Source: Streptomyces sp. 35G-GA-8
Lineage (GTDB): Bacteria > Actinomycetota > Actinomycetes > Streptomycetales > Streptomycetaceae
Direction: 5' to 3'
NCBI RefSeq assembly: GCF_023534745.1
Contig: NZ_JAMHJQ010000014.1
Location: forward strand, 166,800 to 230,799
DNA length: 64,000 nt
The translations under genes and the position numbers were made by a program. The notes below the pieces were generated by a model. It was given only the letters and a program-made list of their open reading frames with translations, ran no database searches and was not told where the DNA came from. Below, piece after piece: positions 57,520 through 64,000 of this stretch (position 1 is the first letter of the stretch; the number at the start of each line of letters is the position of its first letter).

Positions 57520-58833
57520 TCAGCCCGGCAGTTTCAGTATCGGGAAGCTGCCTGTGGTCGTCGGGGCGTGTTCCGGGAGCCAGAGGACCGCGATGGCGCC
57601 GCCCGCGCCATTCAGACCCTCGATGCCCTCGGGCGTGGCGTTCCGGAAGGTCAGCCGCGCGCCGAGGACCCGGGCCTGGCCGGCCGCGATGGTCAGGCCC
57701 AGCCCATGGCCGTGGCCCGCGCGGTCCGTCGCGCCCGTACGGAAGCGGCTCGGGCCCTCCCGCAGCAGGGCGTCCGGGAAGCCGGGGCCGTGGTCACGTA
57801 CGCGCACCACCCGGCCCTCGACGGTCACCTCGACGGGTGTCCCACCGTGCTTGGCGGCGTTGGCCAGCAGATTGCCCAGGATGCGCTCCAGCCTGCGCGG
57901 ATCGGTGCTGACCCAGGACTCGTGCACGACCTTGATCTTGATCGCGGGGTTCAGCACGCCCACCCGCCGCTCGACGAACTCGCCCAGAGCGATCTCCTGG
58001 AGTTCGGCGCGCTCCGAGGCGCTGTCGAGCCTCGCCACCTCCAGGACGTCCTCGACCAGCGTCCGCAGGGCCTGGGCCCGGTCCCGTACCAGCTCCGTGG
58101 GGCGGCCGGGCGGCAGCAGCTCGGCGGCCGTCAGCAGCCCGGTCACCGGCGTACGCAGCTCATGGGCGATGTCCGCGGTGACCCGGCGCTCCGCCTCGAT
58201 GCGTTCGTTCAGCGCGTCGGTCAGCGCGTCCACCGCGCGGGCCAGCTCATCCGTCTCGTCCCGTACGACACCGCCGACGGCGTCCCCGACGCGTACGTCC
58301 GTATTGCCCTGCGCGACCCGCCCCGCCGCCGCGGCGGCCTTGCGCAGCCGCCGCGAGAGCTGCCCGCCGATCAGCACACCCAGCGCGCAGCCCCCGAAGA
58401 CCACCGAGACCGAACCGATGATCAGAGACCGGTCCAGATCCTTCATGATCGTCGCGGAGCGGTCGGCGAACTTGCTGTGCAGCGAGAGCACCGTGCCATT
58501 GCTCAGCGGGACGGCGGCCCAGACGTCGGGCACCCCGCTCTCGGTCTCCTCCACATAGGTCGCGCGCCGGCCCTGCTTCATCTTCGCGTGCAGGCCGCGC
58601 GGCAGCGCCGGGTCATTGAGCTTCGTGCCGAGCCTGGGCTCCTTCGTGGAGTCGTACATCCGCTGCGCGAACAGCAGTCGCTCCATCTGCACCTCGCGCG
58701 AGTTGTCGAGCATCGAGACCCGCGCCGAGTTGTGCACCACCAGACTCAGCGCCACCGCGACGAGCGCGCCGACCGCCGCGATCGCGATGCTGATCTTCCA
58801 CCGGACTCCGGTGCGCAGGGCGGGCCGCTTCAT
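57520..58833 (-). CDS. cseC: Cell-envelope stress sensor histidine kinase CseC
   Basis: 437 aa. Membrane helices at about 13-33 and 135-158 flank an extracytoplasmic sensor loop; HAMP, then the H box VTADIAHELRTPVTG with His224, N box NLLANAAKHGG and G boxes DHGPGFPD and GHGHGLGLTIA. Phosphorylates CseB when the wall is damaged, as in S. coelicolor. Its ATG overlaps the cseB stop (ATGA). Last gene of sigE-cseA-cseB-cseC. Confidence 0.94.
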   Translation of the reverse strand: MKRPALRTGVRWKISIAIAAVGALVAVALSLVVHNSARVSMLDNSREVQMERLLFAQRMYDSTKEPRLGTKLNDPALPRGLHAKMKQGRRATYVEETESGVPDVWAAVPLSNGTVLSLHSKFADRSATIMKDLDRSLIIGSVSVVFGGCALGVLIGGQLSRRLRKAAAAAGRVAQGNTDVRVGDAVGGVVRDETDELARAVDALTDALNERIEAERRVTADIAHELRTPVTGLLTAAELLPPGRPTELVRDRAQALRTLVEDVLEVARLDSASERAELQEIALGEFVERRVGVLNPAIKIKVVHESWVSTDPRRLERILGNLLANAAKHGGTPVEVTVEGRVVRVRDHGPGFPDALLREGPSRFRTGATDRAGHGHGLGLTIAAGQARVLGARLTFRNATPEGIEGLNGAGGAIAVLWLPEHAPTTTGSFPILKLPG

Positions 58834-59534
58834 GCCTTGAGCTTGTATCCGAAGCCGCGGACCGTGTCGATCCGGTCCTGACCGATCTTGGTGCGCAGCC
58901 GCTGGACATGGACGTCCACCACCCGGGTGTCACCGCCCCAGCCGTAGTCCCAGACCCGCTCAAGCAGTTTGTCGCGGGAGAGCACGGTGCCGGGAGCGGC
59001 CGAGAACTCCAGCAGCAGCCGCATCTCCGTCGGTGTCAACGCCACCGGCGCGCCGCCCTTGCGTACCTCCATGCCCTCCGTGTCGATCACCAGATCGCCG
59101 AAGGACAGCAGCCCGTGCTCATCGGGCTCGCCCGGTCCGCCCGATTCGCCGGCGGGCCCGCCCGCGTGCCCGAAACGGCGCAGTACGGCGCGGATCCTGG
59201 CGACCAGCACCGCACCGTCGAAGGGCTTGGTCACATAGTCGTCGGCGCCGGCCTCCAGCCCGAGCACCACATCGATCGAGTCGGCGCGCGCGGACAGCAT
59301 GATCACGGGCACGGTCGACTCGTCACGGATGCGTCGGCACAGGCTGACCCCGTCCAGACCGGGCACCATCACATCGAGCAGGGCGATGTCGGGACGGTCC
59401 GCGCGGAACGCGTCGAGGCCGGAGAGTCCGTCCGGCCTGGCGGTGACCACGAAGCCACTGCGCTCCAGCGCCAGCTGGGTGGCTTCGCGAATGACATCGT
59501 CGTCCTCGACGAACAGGACATGGGTCTCGGCCAT
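58830..59534 (-). CDS. cseB: Response regulator CseB
   Basis: 234 aa. OmpR-type: receiver with Asp54 (ALLDVMVPGLDG) and Lys in YVTKPFDG; winged helix LTPTEMRLLLEFSAAPG, LERVWDYGWGGDTRVVDVHV. A Gly/Pro-rich linker joins the two. Activates the sigE promoter in the known system. Operon position between cseA and cseC, with a 4-nt overlap to cseC. Confidence 0.95.
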   Translation of the reverse strand: MAETHVLFVEDDDVIREATQLALERSGFVVTARPDGLSGLDAFRADRPDIALLDVMVPGLDGVSLCRRIRDESTVPVIMLSARADSIDVVLGLEAGADDYVTKPFDGAVLVARIRAVLRRFGHAGGPAGESGGPGEPDEHGLLSFGDLVIDTEGMEVRKGGAPVALTPTEMRLLLEFSAAPGTVLSRDKLLERVWDYGWGGDTRVVDVHVQRLRTKIGQDRIDTVRGFGYKLKA

Positions 59535-59551
59535 CCCGTGGATCTCGGCTC

Positions 59552-60217
59552 TCAGTTCGGGTTCGTCATCGAGGGGGCGGGAACGGTTCCGTCGCCGTTG
59601 CCCACCGCTCGGCTGTAGTCGTTGCGCACCCGGTAGCGCTCGCTGAACTTGCTGTCGGACCAGCTGTACGTCACGACGTCCTCCCCGGACGGGAAGGACA
59701 GCGGGTCGCCGTTCGCGTACACCTGCTGGGTGACGACCAGTTCACCTCGGTCGATCGTGGCGTAGACGGCGGGCTCCTCCGCCGCGAAGACGTTCTGGTA
59801 CTCCTCGTTCCGCTCGCGGTACACATACGTCCCGACGCCCACCGAGTCACCGCACGTCATCACGTTGATCACCAGATCGGGCGCGGTACCGCCGGTCAGA
59901 TTCCCGTACGAGGTGTCGACCGGGTACGCGTCCTCGCCGCACGGTTTGAGATCGGCCTTGACCCGCGTGCTGACCACGGGGTCCTTCCGGAGCAGCGCCA
60001 CCGCGTTGACGGTCTTGGCGGGGGTCGCGGCGCTCACCCTGGGCGTCGGCGCGCCCCGCTCCACGGGAGAGGTCACGGCCGCGCCCTCGTCCCTGGTCCC
60101 CGTACCGCCGGTCGAACAGCCGGACATGAGCAGGCCGACAGCGGCGAGCGCGGACAGCACCGCACCCACCGCGAAGGATCTGCCCCCCGGCCGCTCTGGG
60201 TCTTTCAGGCCGCGCAC
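59552..60217 (-). CDS. cseA: Lipoprotein CseA, negative modulator of the sigE system
   Basis: 221 aa. Signal and lipobox LMSGC with Cys34, Thr/Gly-rich linker, then a globular domain (ALLRKDPVVSTRVKADLKPCG and VINVMTCGDSVGVGTYVYRE, two cysteines that could pair). GTG 60217 lies inside sigE, overlapping it by 13 nt. In S. coelicolor CseA lowers sigE expression from the outer membrane face; the same role is inferred here from synteny. Confidence 0.92.
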   Translation of the reverse strand: MRGLKDPERPGGRSFAVGAVLSALAAVGLLMSGCSTGGTGTRDEGAAVTSPVERGAPTPRVSAATPAKTVNAVALLRKDPVVSTRVKADLKPCGEDAYPVDTSYGNLTGGTAPDLVINVMTCGDSVGVGTYVYRERNEEYQNVFAAEEPAVYATIDRGELVVTQQVYANGDPLSFPSGEDVVTYSWSDSKFSERYRVRNDYSRAVGNGDGTVPAPSMTNPN

Positions 60218-60867
60218 CTCTCCCGCCCCCGCTCCTCGTGACCGACAAGGCCGCCGCGTGTGCCGCGAGCGCCCCGACCGTCACCCCTGTCGCTCCCGCC
60301 GCTCCTGCCACGACGGACATCCGACCGCTCCGGCGCGTGGACATCCAGGTCCCGGTCCACCAGGTCCTGGCCGGCCAGTTCCCGGCTCTCCAGCTCCTGA
60401 CGGAGCCGGGCCAGCGCGCGGTGCAGTGTGCTCTTTACGGTACCCGCCGACATGCCGAGCGCGGCAGCCGTCTCCTCGGTGCTCATCTGCTCCCAGTGCC
60501 GCAGCACCACCACGCTGCGCTGCTTGGGCGCGAGCACCCCCAGGATGTCCATCAGCAGCGCCCGGTCGGCGCGCTGCTCGGTGCCGTCGTCGATGCTCGC
60601 GTCGGGCAGCTGCTCGGTGGGGACCTCTTCGAGCTTGCGGGCGCGCCACCACTCCGTACGGGTGTTGATCATGACGCGGCGCAGATAGGCGTCGGCGAGC
60701 GACTTGTCGGCGATGCCGTCCCAGCGCCCGAACGTACGCGCCAGCGCGGTCTGGAGCAGGTCCTGCGCGTCGACGGGATCGGGCACGAGGCGCCGGGCGC
60801 TCCGCAGCAGGGCCTCCTGCCGCGTACGTACGTATTCCTCGAATCCGAGCACCTCGCCCTGCGCCAT
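60205..60867 (-). CDS. sigE: ECF sigma factor SigE
   Basis: 220 aa. Region 2: LGFEEYVRTRQEALLRSARR and DAQDLLQTALARTFGRW; region 4: LAPKQRSVVVLRHWEQMSTEETAAALGMSAGTVKSTLHRALARLR (shown in two parts of the domain). Directs envelope-stress promoters. After region 4 a tail of about 55 residues rich in Arg/Gly/Asp (RRGRSGGSDRGDGRGARG) is present, longer than I recall for S. coelicolor SigE, before the same RERCAA end. ATG 60867. No anti-sigma gene; controlled by CseBC. Promoter expected in 60868-61094. Confidence 0.93.
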   Translation of the reverse strand: MAQGEVLGFEEYVRTRQEALLRSARRLVPDPVDAQDLLQTALARTFGRWDGIADKSLADAYLRRVMINTRTEWWRARKLEEVPTEQLPDASIDDGTEQRADRALLMDILGVLAPKQRSVVVLRHWEQMSTEETAAALGMSAGTVKSTLHRALARLRQELESRELAGQDLVDRDLDVHAPERSDVRRGRSGGSDRGDGRGARGTRGGLVGHEERGRERCAA

Positions 60868-61094
60868 GCCGACCGCCTCCGACCCCGTGATCATCCGTAC
60901 CGTTCGTCTACGGCACCGAAATTACGGAGCGGTTGTCACGGGGCTGTGCGGGCCGGCCGTCGGCGGACGCACGGCTGTCCATCGGTTGTGTAACGGCCGA
61001 CCGCGCGCCGCCCCGACGGCGCGACGGCCGCCGGTCCGGTTCCGGTGGCGCGTCGCGCGGTCGGCGGGGTGGCGAGGTGGCGAGGTCAGCGGTG

Positions 61095-62030
61095 TCAGCG
61101 GTGTTCCGCCCGGCTCTGCGGCAGCCGGTAGACCCCGTTCTCCATCGGCTCGACCAGCCCGTCGGCGACCAGTCCGTCCAGCGCCCTGGCCCGCTGCACC
61201 GGCTCGTCCCAGACCGCGTCCAGGACCACCTGCGGCACCGGAGCGACCGCCTCGCGCAGTACGGCGAGCAGCTTGCCGCGCACCTGGCGGTCCGTGCCCG
61301 CGTACGTCTGGCCGCGCCGCGCGGGGCCCTCGTACCGCGGCTTCCCGGCCAGCCGCCAGGCGCACCGGTCGGCGATCGGGCAGCGTACGCAACCCTCGTT
61401 CTTCGCCGTGCAGATGAGCGCGCCGAGCTCCATGGAGGACGCCGCCCAGCGCGCGGCGGTCGGCGCGTCCTCGGGCAGCAGCGCGCGGGCCAGCTTGCGT
61501 TCGGCCGCGGTGGTCGCGTTCGGCGGGTACTGCACACCGGCCACGGCGCGCGCGAAGACCCGGCGCACATTGGTGTCGAGCACCGCGTGCCGCTGCCCGT
61601 ACGCGAACGAGGCCACCGCCGCGGCCGTGTACTCGCCGATCCCGGGCAGCGAGAGCAACTGCGCGTGCTCGCGCGGTACGTCGCCTCCGTGCCGCTCCGT
61701 TATCGCCTGCGCGGCGCCGTGCAGACGTAGCGCACGGCGCGGATAGCCGAGCCTGCCCCAGGCGCGGACAGCCTCGCCGGGGGCCTCGGCGGCCAGATCG
61801 GCGGGGCGCGGCCAGCGGCTGAGCCACTGCTCGTACACCGGGAGCACCCGGTTCACCGGGGTCTGCTGAAGCATGAACTCGCTGACCATCACCCCCCAGG
61901 CGCCCGCTTCTGGGCGGCGCCAGGGCAGATCGCGCGCGTTCGAGTCGAACCACGCGATGACGGGGGTGTGGAGGGCGGCCGGATCGACGGCGGTCGGAGA
62001 GGACGCGGAGTGCGCGGAGGTAGCAGTCAT
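61095..62030 (-). CDS. mutY: A/G-specific adenine glycosylase MutY
   Basis: 311 aa. Glu51 in SEFMLQQTPVNRV, helix-hairpin-helix LLSLPGIGEYTAAAVASFAY with catalytic Asp152 in AVLDTNVRRV, and four [4Fe-4S] cysteines at 207, 214, 217 and 223 (Cx6Cx2Cx5C). Removes adenine mispaired with 8-oxoguanine. The C-terminal NUDIX-like domain is short compared with E. coli MutY (350 aa). Upstream of sigE on the same strand. Confidence 0.95.
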   Translation of the reverse strand: MTATSAHSASSPTAVDPAALHTPVIAWFDSNARDLPWRRPEAGAWGVMVSEFMLQQTPVNRVLPVYEQWLSRWPRPADLAAEAPGEAVRAWGRLGYPRRALRLHGAAQAITERHGGDVPREHAQLLSLPGIGEYTAAAVASFAYGQRHAVLDTNVRRVFARAVAGVQYPPNATTAAERKLARALLPEDAPTAARWAASSMELGALICTAKNEGCVRCPIADRCAWRLAGKPRYEGPARRGQTYAGTDRQVRGKLLAVLREAVAPVPQVVLDAVWDEPVQRARALDGLVADGLVEPMENGVYRLPQSRAEHR

Positions 62031-62164
62031 GACAGCACCGATCCTGGCATGTCCCGGGCCGTGGAGGGTGCGGCAGGCGCGGGCGGGGCCGAGGTGTCAC
62101 GCGCCCGGTCCCGCGCGCGCCCCACGTTCGCCCCCGCCCGCCGGGTCCCTCGGGCCCGAACTGC

Positions 62165-62238
62165 CACACCCGAACTGCCACACCCGCTCGGTCACACCCG
62201 CTCGGTCACACCCGAACTGTCACACCCGCTCGGTCACG
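62165..62238. repeat. 14-bp tandem repeat array at the end of the PAP2 gene
   Basis: Five copies of a 14-bp unit of two types (CACACCCGAACTGC and CACACCCGCTCGGT) plus a partial sixth. The PAP2 TGA (62220-62222) is inside. On the minus strand every unit brings a TGA, and because 14 is not a multiple of three the copies place stops in all frames. Confidence 0.9.
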
Positions 62239-62879
62239 CCCGGGTGATCGCCTGTGTGATCGGCCGCGCGCACCCGCCCCGGTCCTGCGAGCAGGCGGGC
62301 CGGCCCCGACCCGCTCGTCCGCATCGTCATGACCAGCGCGCCCACGGGCCGGGCCGCCGCCAGGACCACAAGCGTCGCCACCACGCCGCCGAACACCAGC
62401 CCCACCGCCACGTCGTGCGGATAGTGGACTCCGACGAAGACCCGGGAGAACGCCATCAGCAGCGCCATCGGGACGGTGAGACAAGCGAGTACGGGACGGG
62501 CGAGGGCCAGCGCGATGGCTGCCGCGCCGGCGATCGTGGCGTGATTGCTGGGGAAGGACCAGTCGCCCACCGGCGGGCAGGGGATGAGTGAGGCCCCGGC
62601 CCCGGCGACCGCCCGGCACGGCCTCTCCTCGGTCAGCGCCGACTTGGTCAGCTCACTGCACACATACGCGACGGCGGTCGCGAGCGGAGCGAGGACCGCC
62701 ACGGCCACCGCGCGCGGGCCGGCCGGCCGCGCGTACCACCAGACCGCTATGAAGAGCGCGCCGAACAACAGCAGTCCGGCCTCGGTCCATAGCTCTGCGA
62801 GGTGTTGGAACCAGGAGGGGGTCGTACGGGCGAAGTCGGTGATGTCGCGATAGAGATCGCTCGTTGCGCTGCTGTTCAT
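62220..62879 (-). CDS. PAP2-superfamily membrane phosphatase
   Basis: 219 aa with about five to six helices. All three PAP2 motifs: KSALTEERP (Lys79, Arg86), PSNH (110-113) and SRVFVGVHYPHD (Arg146, His152, Asp156). Likely dephosphorylates undecaprenyl pyrophosphate or phosphatidic-type lipids on the outer membrane leaflet. The tail after about residue 185 is basic and low-complexity, and runs into the repeat array. ATG 62879. Confidence 0.9.
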   Translation of the reverse strand: MNSSATSDLYRDITDFARTTPSWFQHLAELWTEAGLLLFGALFIAVWWYARPAGPRAVAVAVLAPLATAVAYVCSELTKSALTEERPCRAVAGAGASLIPCPPVGDWSFPSNHATIAGAAAIALALARPVLACLTVPMALLMAFSRVFVGVHYPHDVAVGLVFGGVVATLVVLAAARPVGALVMTMRTSGSGPARLLAGPGRVRAADHTGDHPGVTERV

Positions 62880-63070
62880 GGAATGAACGTACAGAGATCA
62901 TCGGGAGTTCCCCTCGCGCGCCGGCCCGGGTGCATCCCTGACGAAAGGAGAAGTCCCGGCGGAGAAGGGCCGGTCAGCGACGCCCTTGCCGGGATGATGA
63001 TCCGTAAAACTTGCGAGACCGGCGGCATGGGGGGCGGGAGTTGGCCCCGATCTCTCGTACAGTTTGCGCC

Positions 63071-63943
63071 GTGGGATCTTTGCGCAATCCGGTCGGGCCG
63101 CTTCCCTCCACCATCTACTGGCGACGGAGGGCAGTAGCGGCGACGCTGATCGCGCTGCTCGCGTTGCTCGTCGTATGGGTCGTCACATCCCGTGGGGGTG
63201 ACGGCAAGAACAGCGGCGACACGTCGGACGGCGCCAATCCCGCGACGTCCATCACCCCGGGCCCCTCCGGTTCCGGACCGGCGATCAGTGAACAGCCGGG
63301 CGGACGCGACGAGTCGGGCCCGACCGACGGGACCGGCGGCGGCCAGGGCGGTACGGACGGCGCCGACGACGGCGGCAAGAACGGTGACACCGGCGGCGCG
63401 GGCGGGGCCGGTTCCGCCGGTACGGGGGACGGCACGGCGGACACCGGCGGCGCGAGTGGCGGCGCGAGTGGCGGCGGCACGGCGGGCGGCGACGGCGGAA
63501 GCACCACCTCCGGCCGGCAGGTACCGGCCGGCTCCGGACTGCCCAACTGCCCCCCGAGCGCGGTCACCCTGCGGCTCACCACGACGAAGGTCGCCTACGC
63601 GCCGGGCGAGAAGCCCGCGTTCCGGCTGATCGCCACGAACACCTCGGACACCACCTGCAAGGCCGACTTCGGACCGAAGGCCGTGGTGCTGACGATCACC
63701 AACGCGGACGACGAGGAGGTCTGGTCGTCCAAGGACTGCCCGAAGACCGGCGGGGTGCTCTACGAGGTCCCGGCGGGCGGGACGATCACCCGCACGATCG
63801 AGTGGGACCGCAGGCGGAGCGCACCGCAGTGCGCCACGCCGCCCGCGGGCGGGGTGAGCCCCGGAACGTATCTGGTGGAGGCCAAGACCTCGGCCGCCTC
63901 GGTGAAGCAGGGCCAGGCGTCGATCCGCCTGGAGAAGGACTGA
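63071..63943 (+). CDS. Membrane-anchored extracellular protein with Gly/Asp-rich linker
   Basis: 290 aa. Basic start, transmembrane helix AVAATLIALLALLVVWVVTS (about residues 22-41), a long Gly/Asp/Ser/Thr linker (about 45-160), then a beta-rich domain: VTLRLTTTKVAYAPGEKPAF, VVLTITNADDEEVWSSKDCP, GGTITRTIEWDRR, SPGTYLVEAKT with paired cysteines. It recalls immunoglobulin-like/BsuPI-type folds. GTG 63071. Surface-exposed; function unknown. Confidence 0.82.
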   Translation: MGSLRNPVGPLPSTIYWRRRAVAATLIALLALLVVWVVTSRGGDGKNSGDTSDGANPATSITPGPSGSGPAISEQPGGRDESGPTDGTGGGQGGTDGADDGGKNGDTGGAGGAGSAGTGDGTADTGGASGGASGGGTAGGDGGSTTSGRQVPAGSGLPNCPPSAVTLRLTTTKVAYAPGEKPAFRLIATNTSDTTCKADFGPKAVVLTITNADDEEVWSSKDCPKTGGVLYEVPAGGTITRTIEWDRRRSAPQCATPPAGGVSPGTYLVEAKTSAASVKQGQASIRLEKD

Positions 63944-63981
63944 GGCGTCGCGCACGGCACATACGGCGGCGCCCCCACCCC

Positions 63982-63997
63982 GGGGGGGGGGGGGGGG
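63982..63997. repeat. 16-nt poly-G run at the window edge
   Basis: Uninterrupted G16 after a CCCC. Real homopolymers of this length are rare in Streptomyces; it may be an assembly or sequencing artefact, or the start of a terminator stem with the CCCC upstream. Confidence 0.7.
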
Positions 63998-64000
63998 CCG

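Overview
The window reads as chromosomal DNA of a Streptomyces or very close actinomycete. Evidence: very high G+C with strong GC3 bias, many GTG starts, and a dense set of actinobacterial families: WhiJ-type XRE/DUF397/ATPase genes, Lsr2, the sigE-cseABC operon, DUF3180 and ClpC. Gene order resembles my recollection of the S. coelicolor core region from the Zur ribosomal-protein locus through ftsH, the fol genes, pan/nad, lsr2 and clpC to sigE and mutY. No rRNA, tRNA, CRISPR array, insertion sequence or prophage was seen. The final bases end in a 16-nt G run.

Layout. 1-1.9 kb: zinc-starvation ribosomal proteins (L28, L33, L31 type B) and a CobW-like protein around a Zur-box-like palindrome. 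2-4.3 kb: a WhiJ-like module (DUF397, ATP-binding protein, XRE regulator) sharing the palindrome TGCACGTGCA. 4.3-8.5 kb: aldehyde dehydrogenase and a PadR-controlled DrrAB-like exporter. 8.6-14.1 kb: glutamate decarboxylase next to a CLC-type channel, DedA and a ThrE-like exporter. 14.3-25.5 kb: housekeeping block (ppa, PBP4, zincin, tilS, hpt, ftsH, folE, and the opposing folP-NTF2-folB-folK-DUF3180 run).

25.6-36 kb: membrane lysyltransferase-like protein opposite an esterase, an osmoprotectant (OpuC-type) ABC system, and an orphan NuoD coupled to an NDUFAF7-like methyltransferase. 36-41 kb: NarL-type two-component system, an ArsR-like regulator and threonine aldolase. 41-46.7 kb: a tightly coupled cofactor operon (DUF2520 protein, a 46-codon basic ORF, panC, nadB, nadC, coaX) feeding CoA and NAD. 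46.9-53 kb: small conserved proteins, BlaI, N-acetylglutamate synthase-type GNAT, lsr2 and clpC with a ClgR-type box. 53-57.5 kb: M23 peptidase, TetR/MFS efflux pair with twin operators, VOC protein. 57.5-60.9 kb: sigE-cseA-cseB-cseC cell-envelope stress operon. 61-64 kb: mutY, a PAP2 phosphatase and a membrane-anchored secreted protein.

Most of the window is core genome. The most interesting signals are small: nested ATGA overlaps around a tiny basic ORF in the pan operon, a hairpin that appears to bring the ftsH ribosome site next to its start codon, paired palindromic operators, and the NuoD-methyltransferase and decarboxylase-CLC gene pairs. Functions come from reading translated sequence by eye; no database search was run. 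Family sizes, consensus motifs and comparisons with S. coelicolor or human proteins are from memory.
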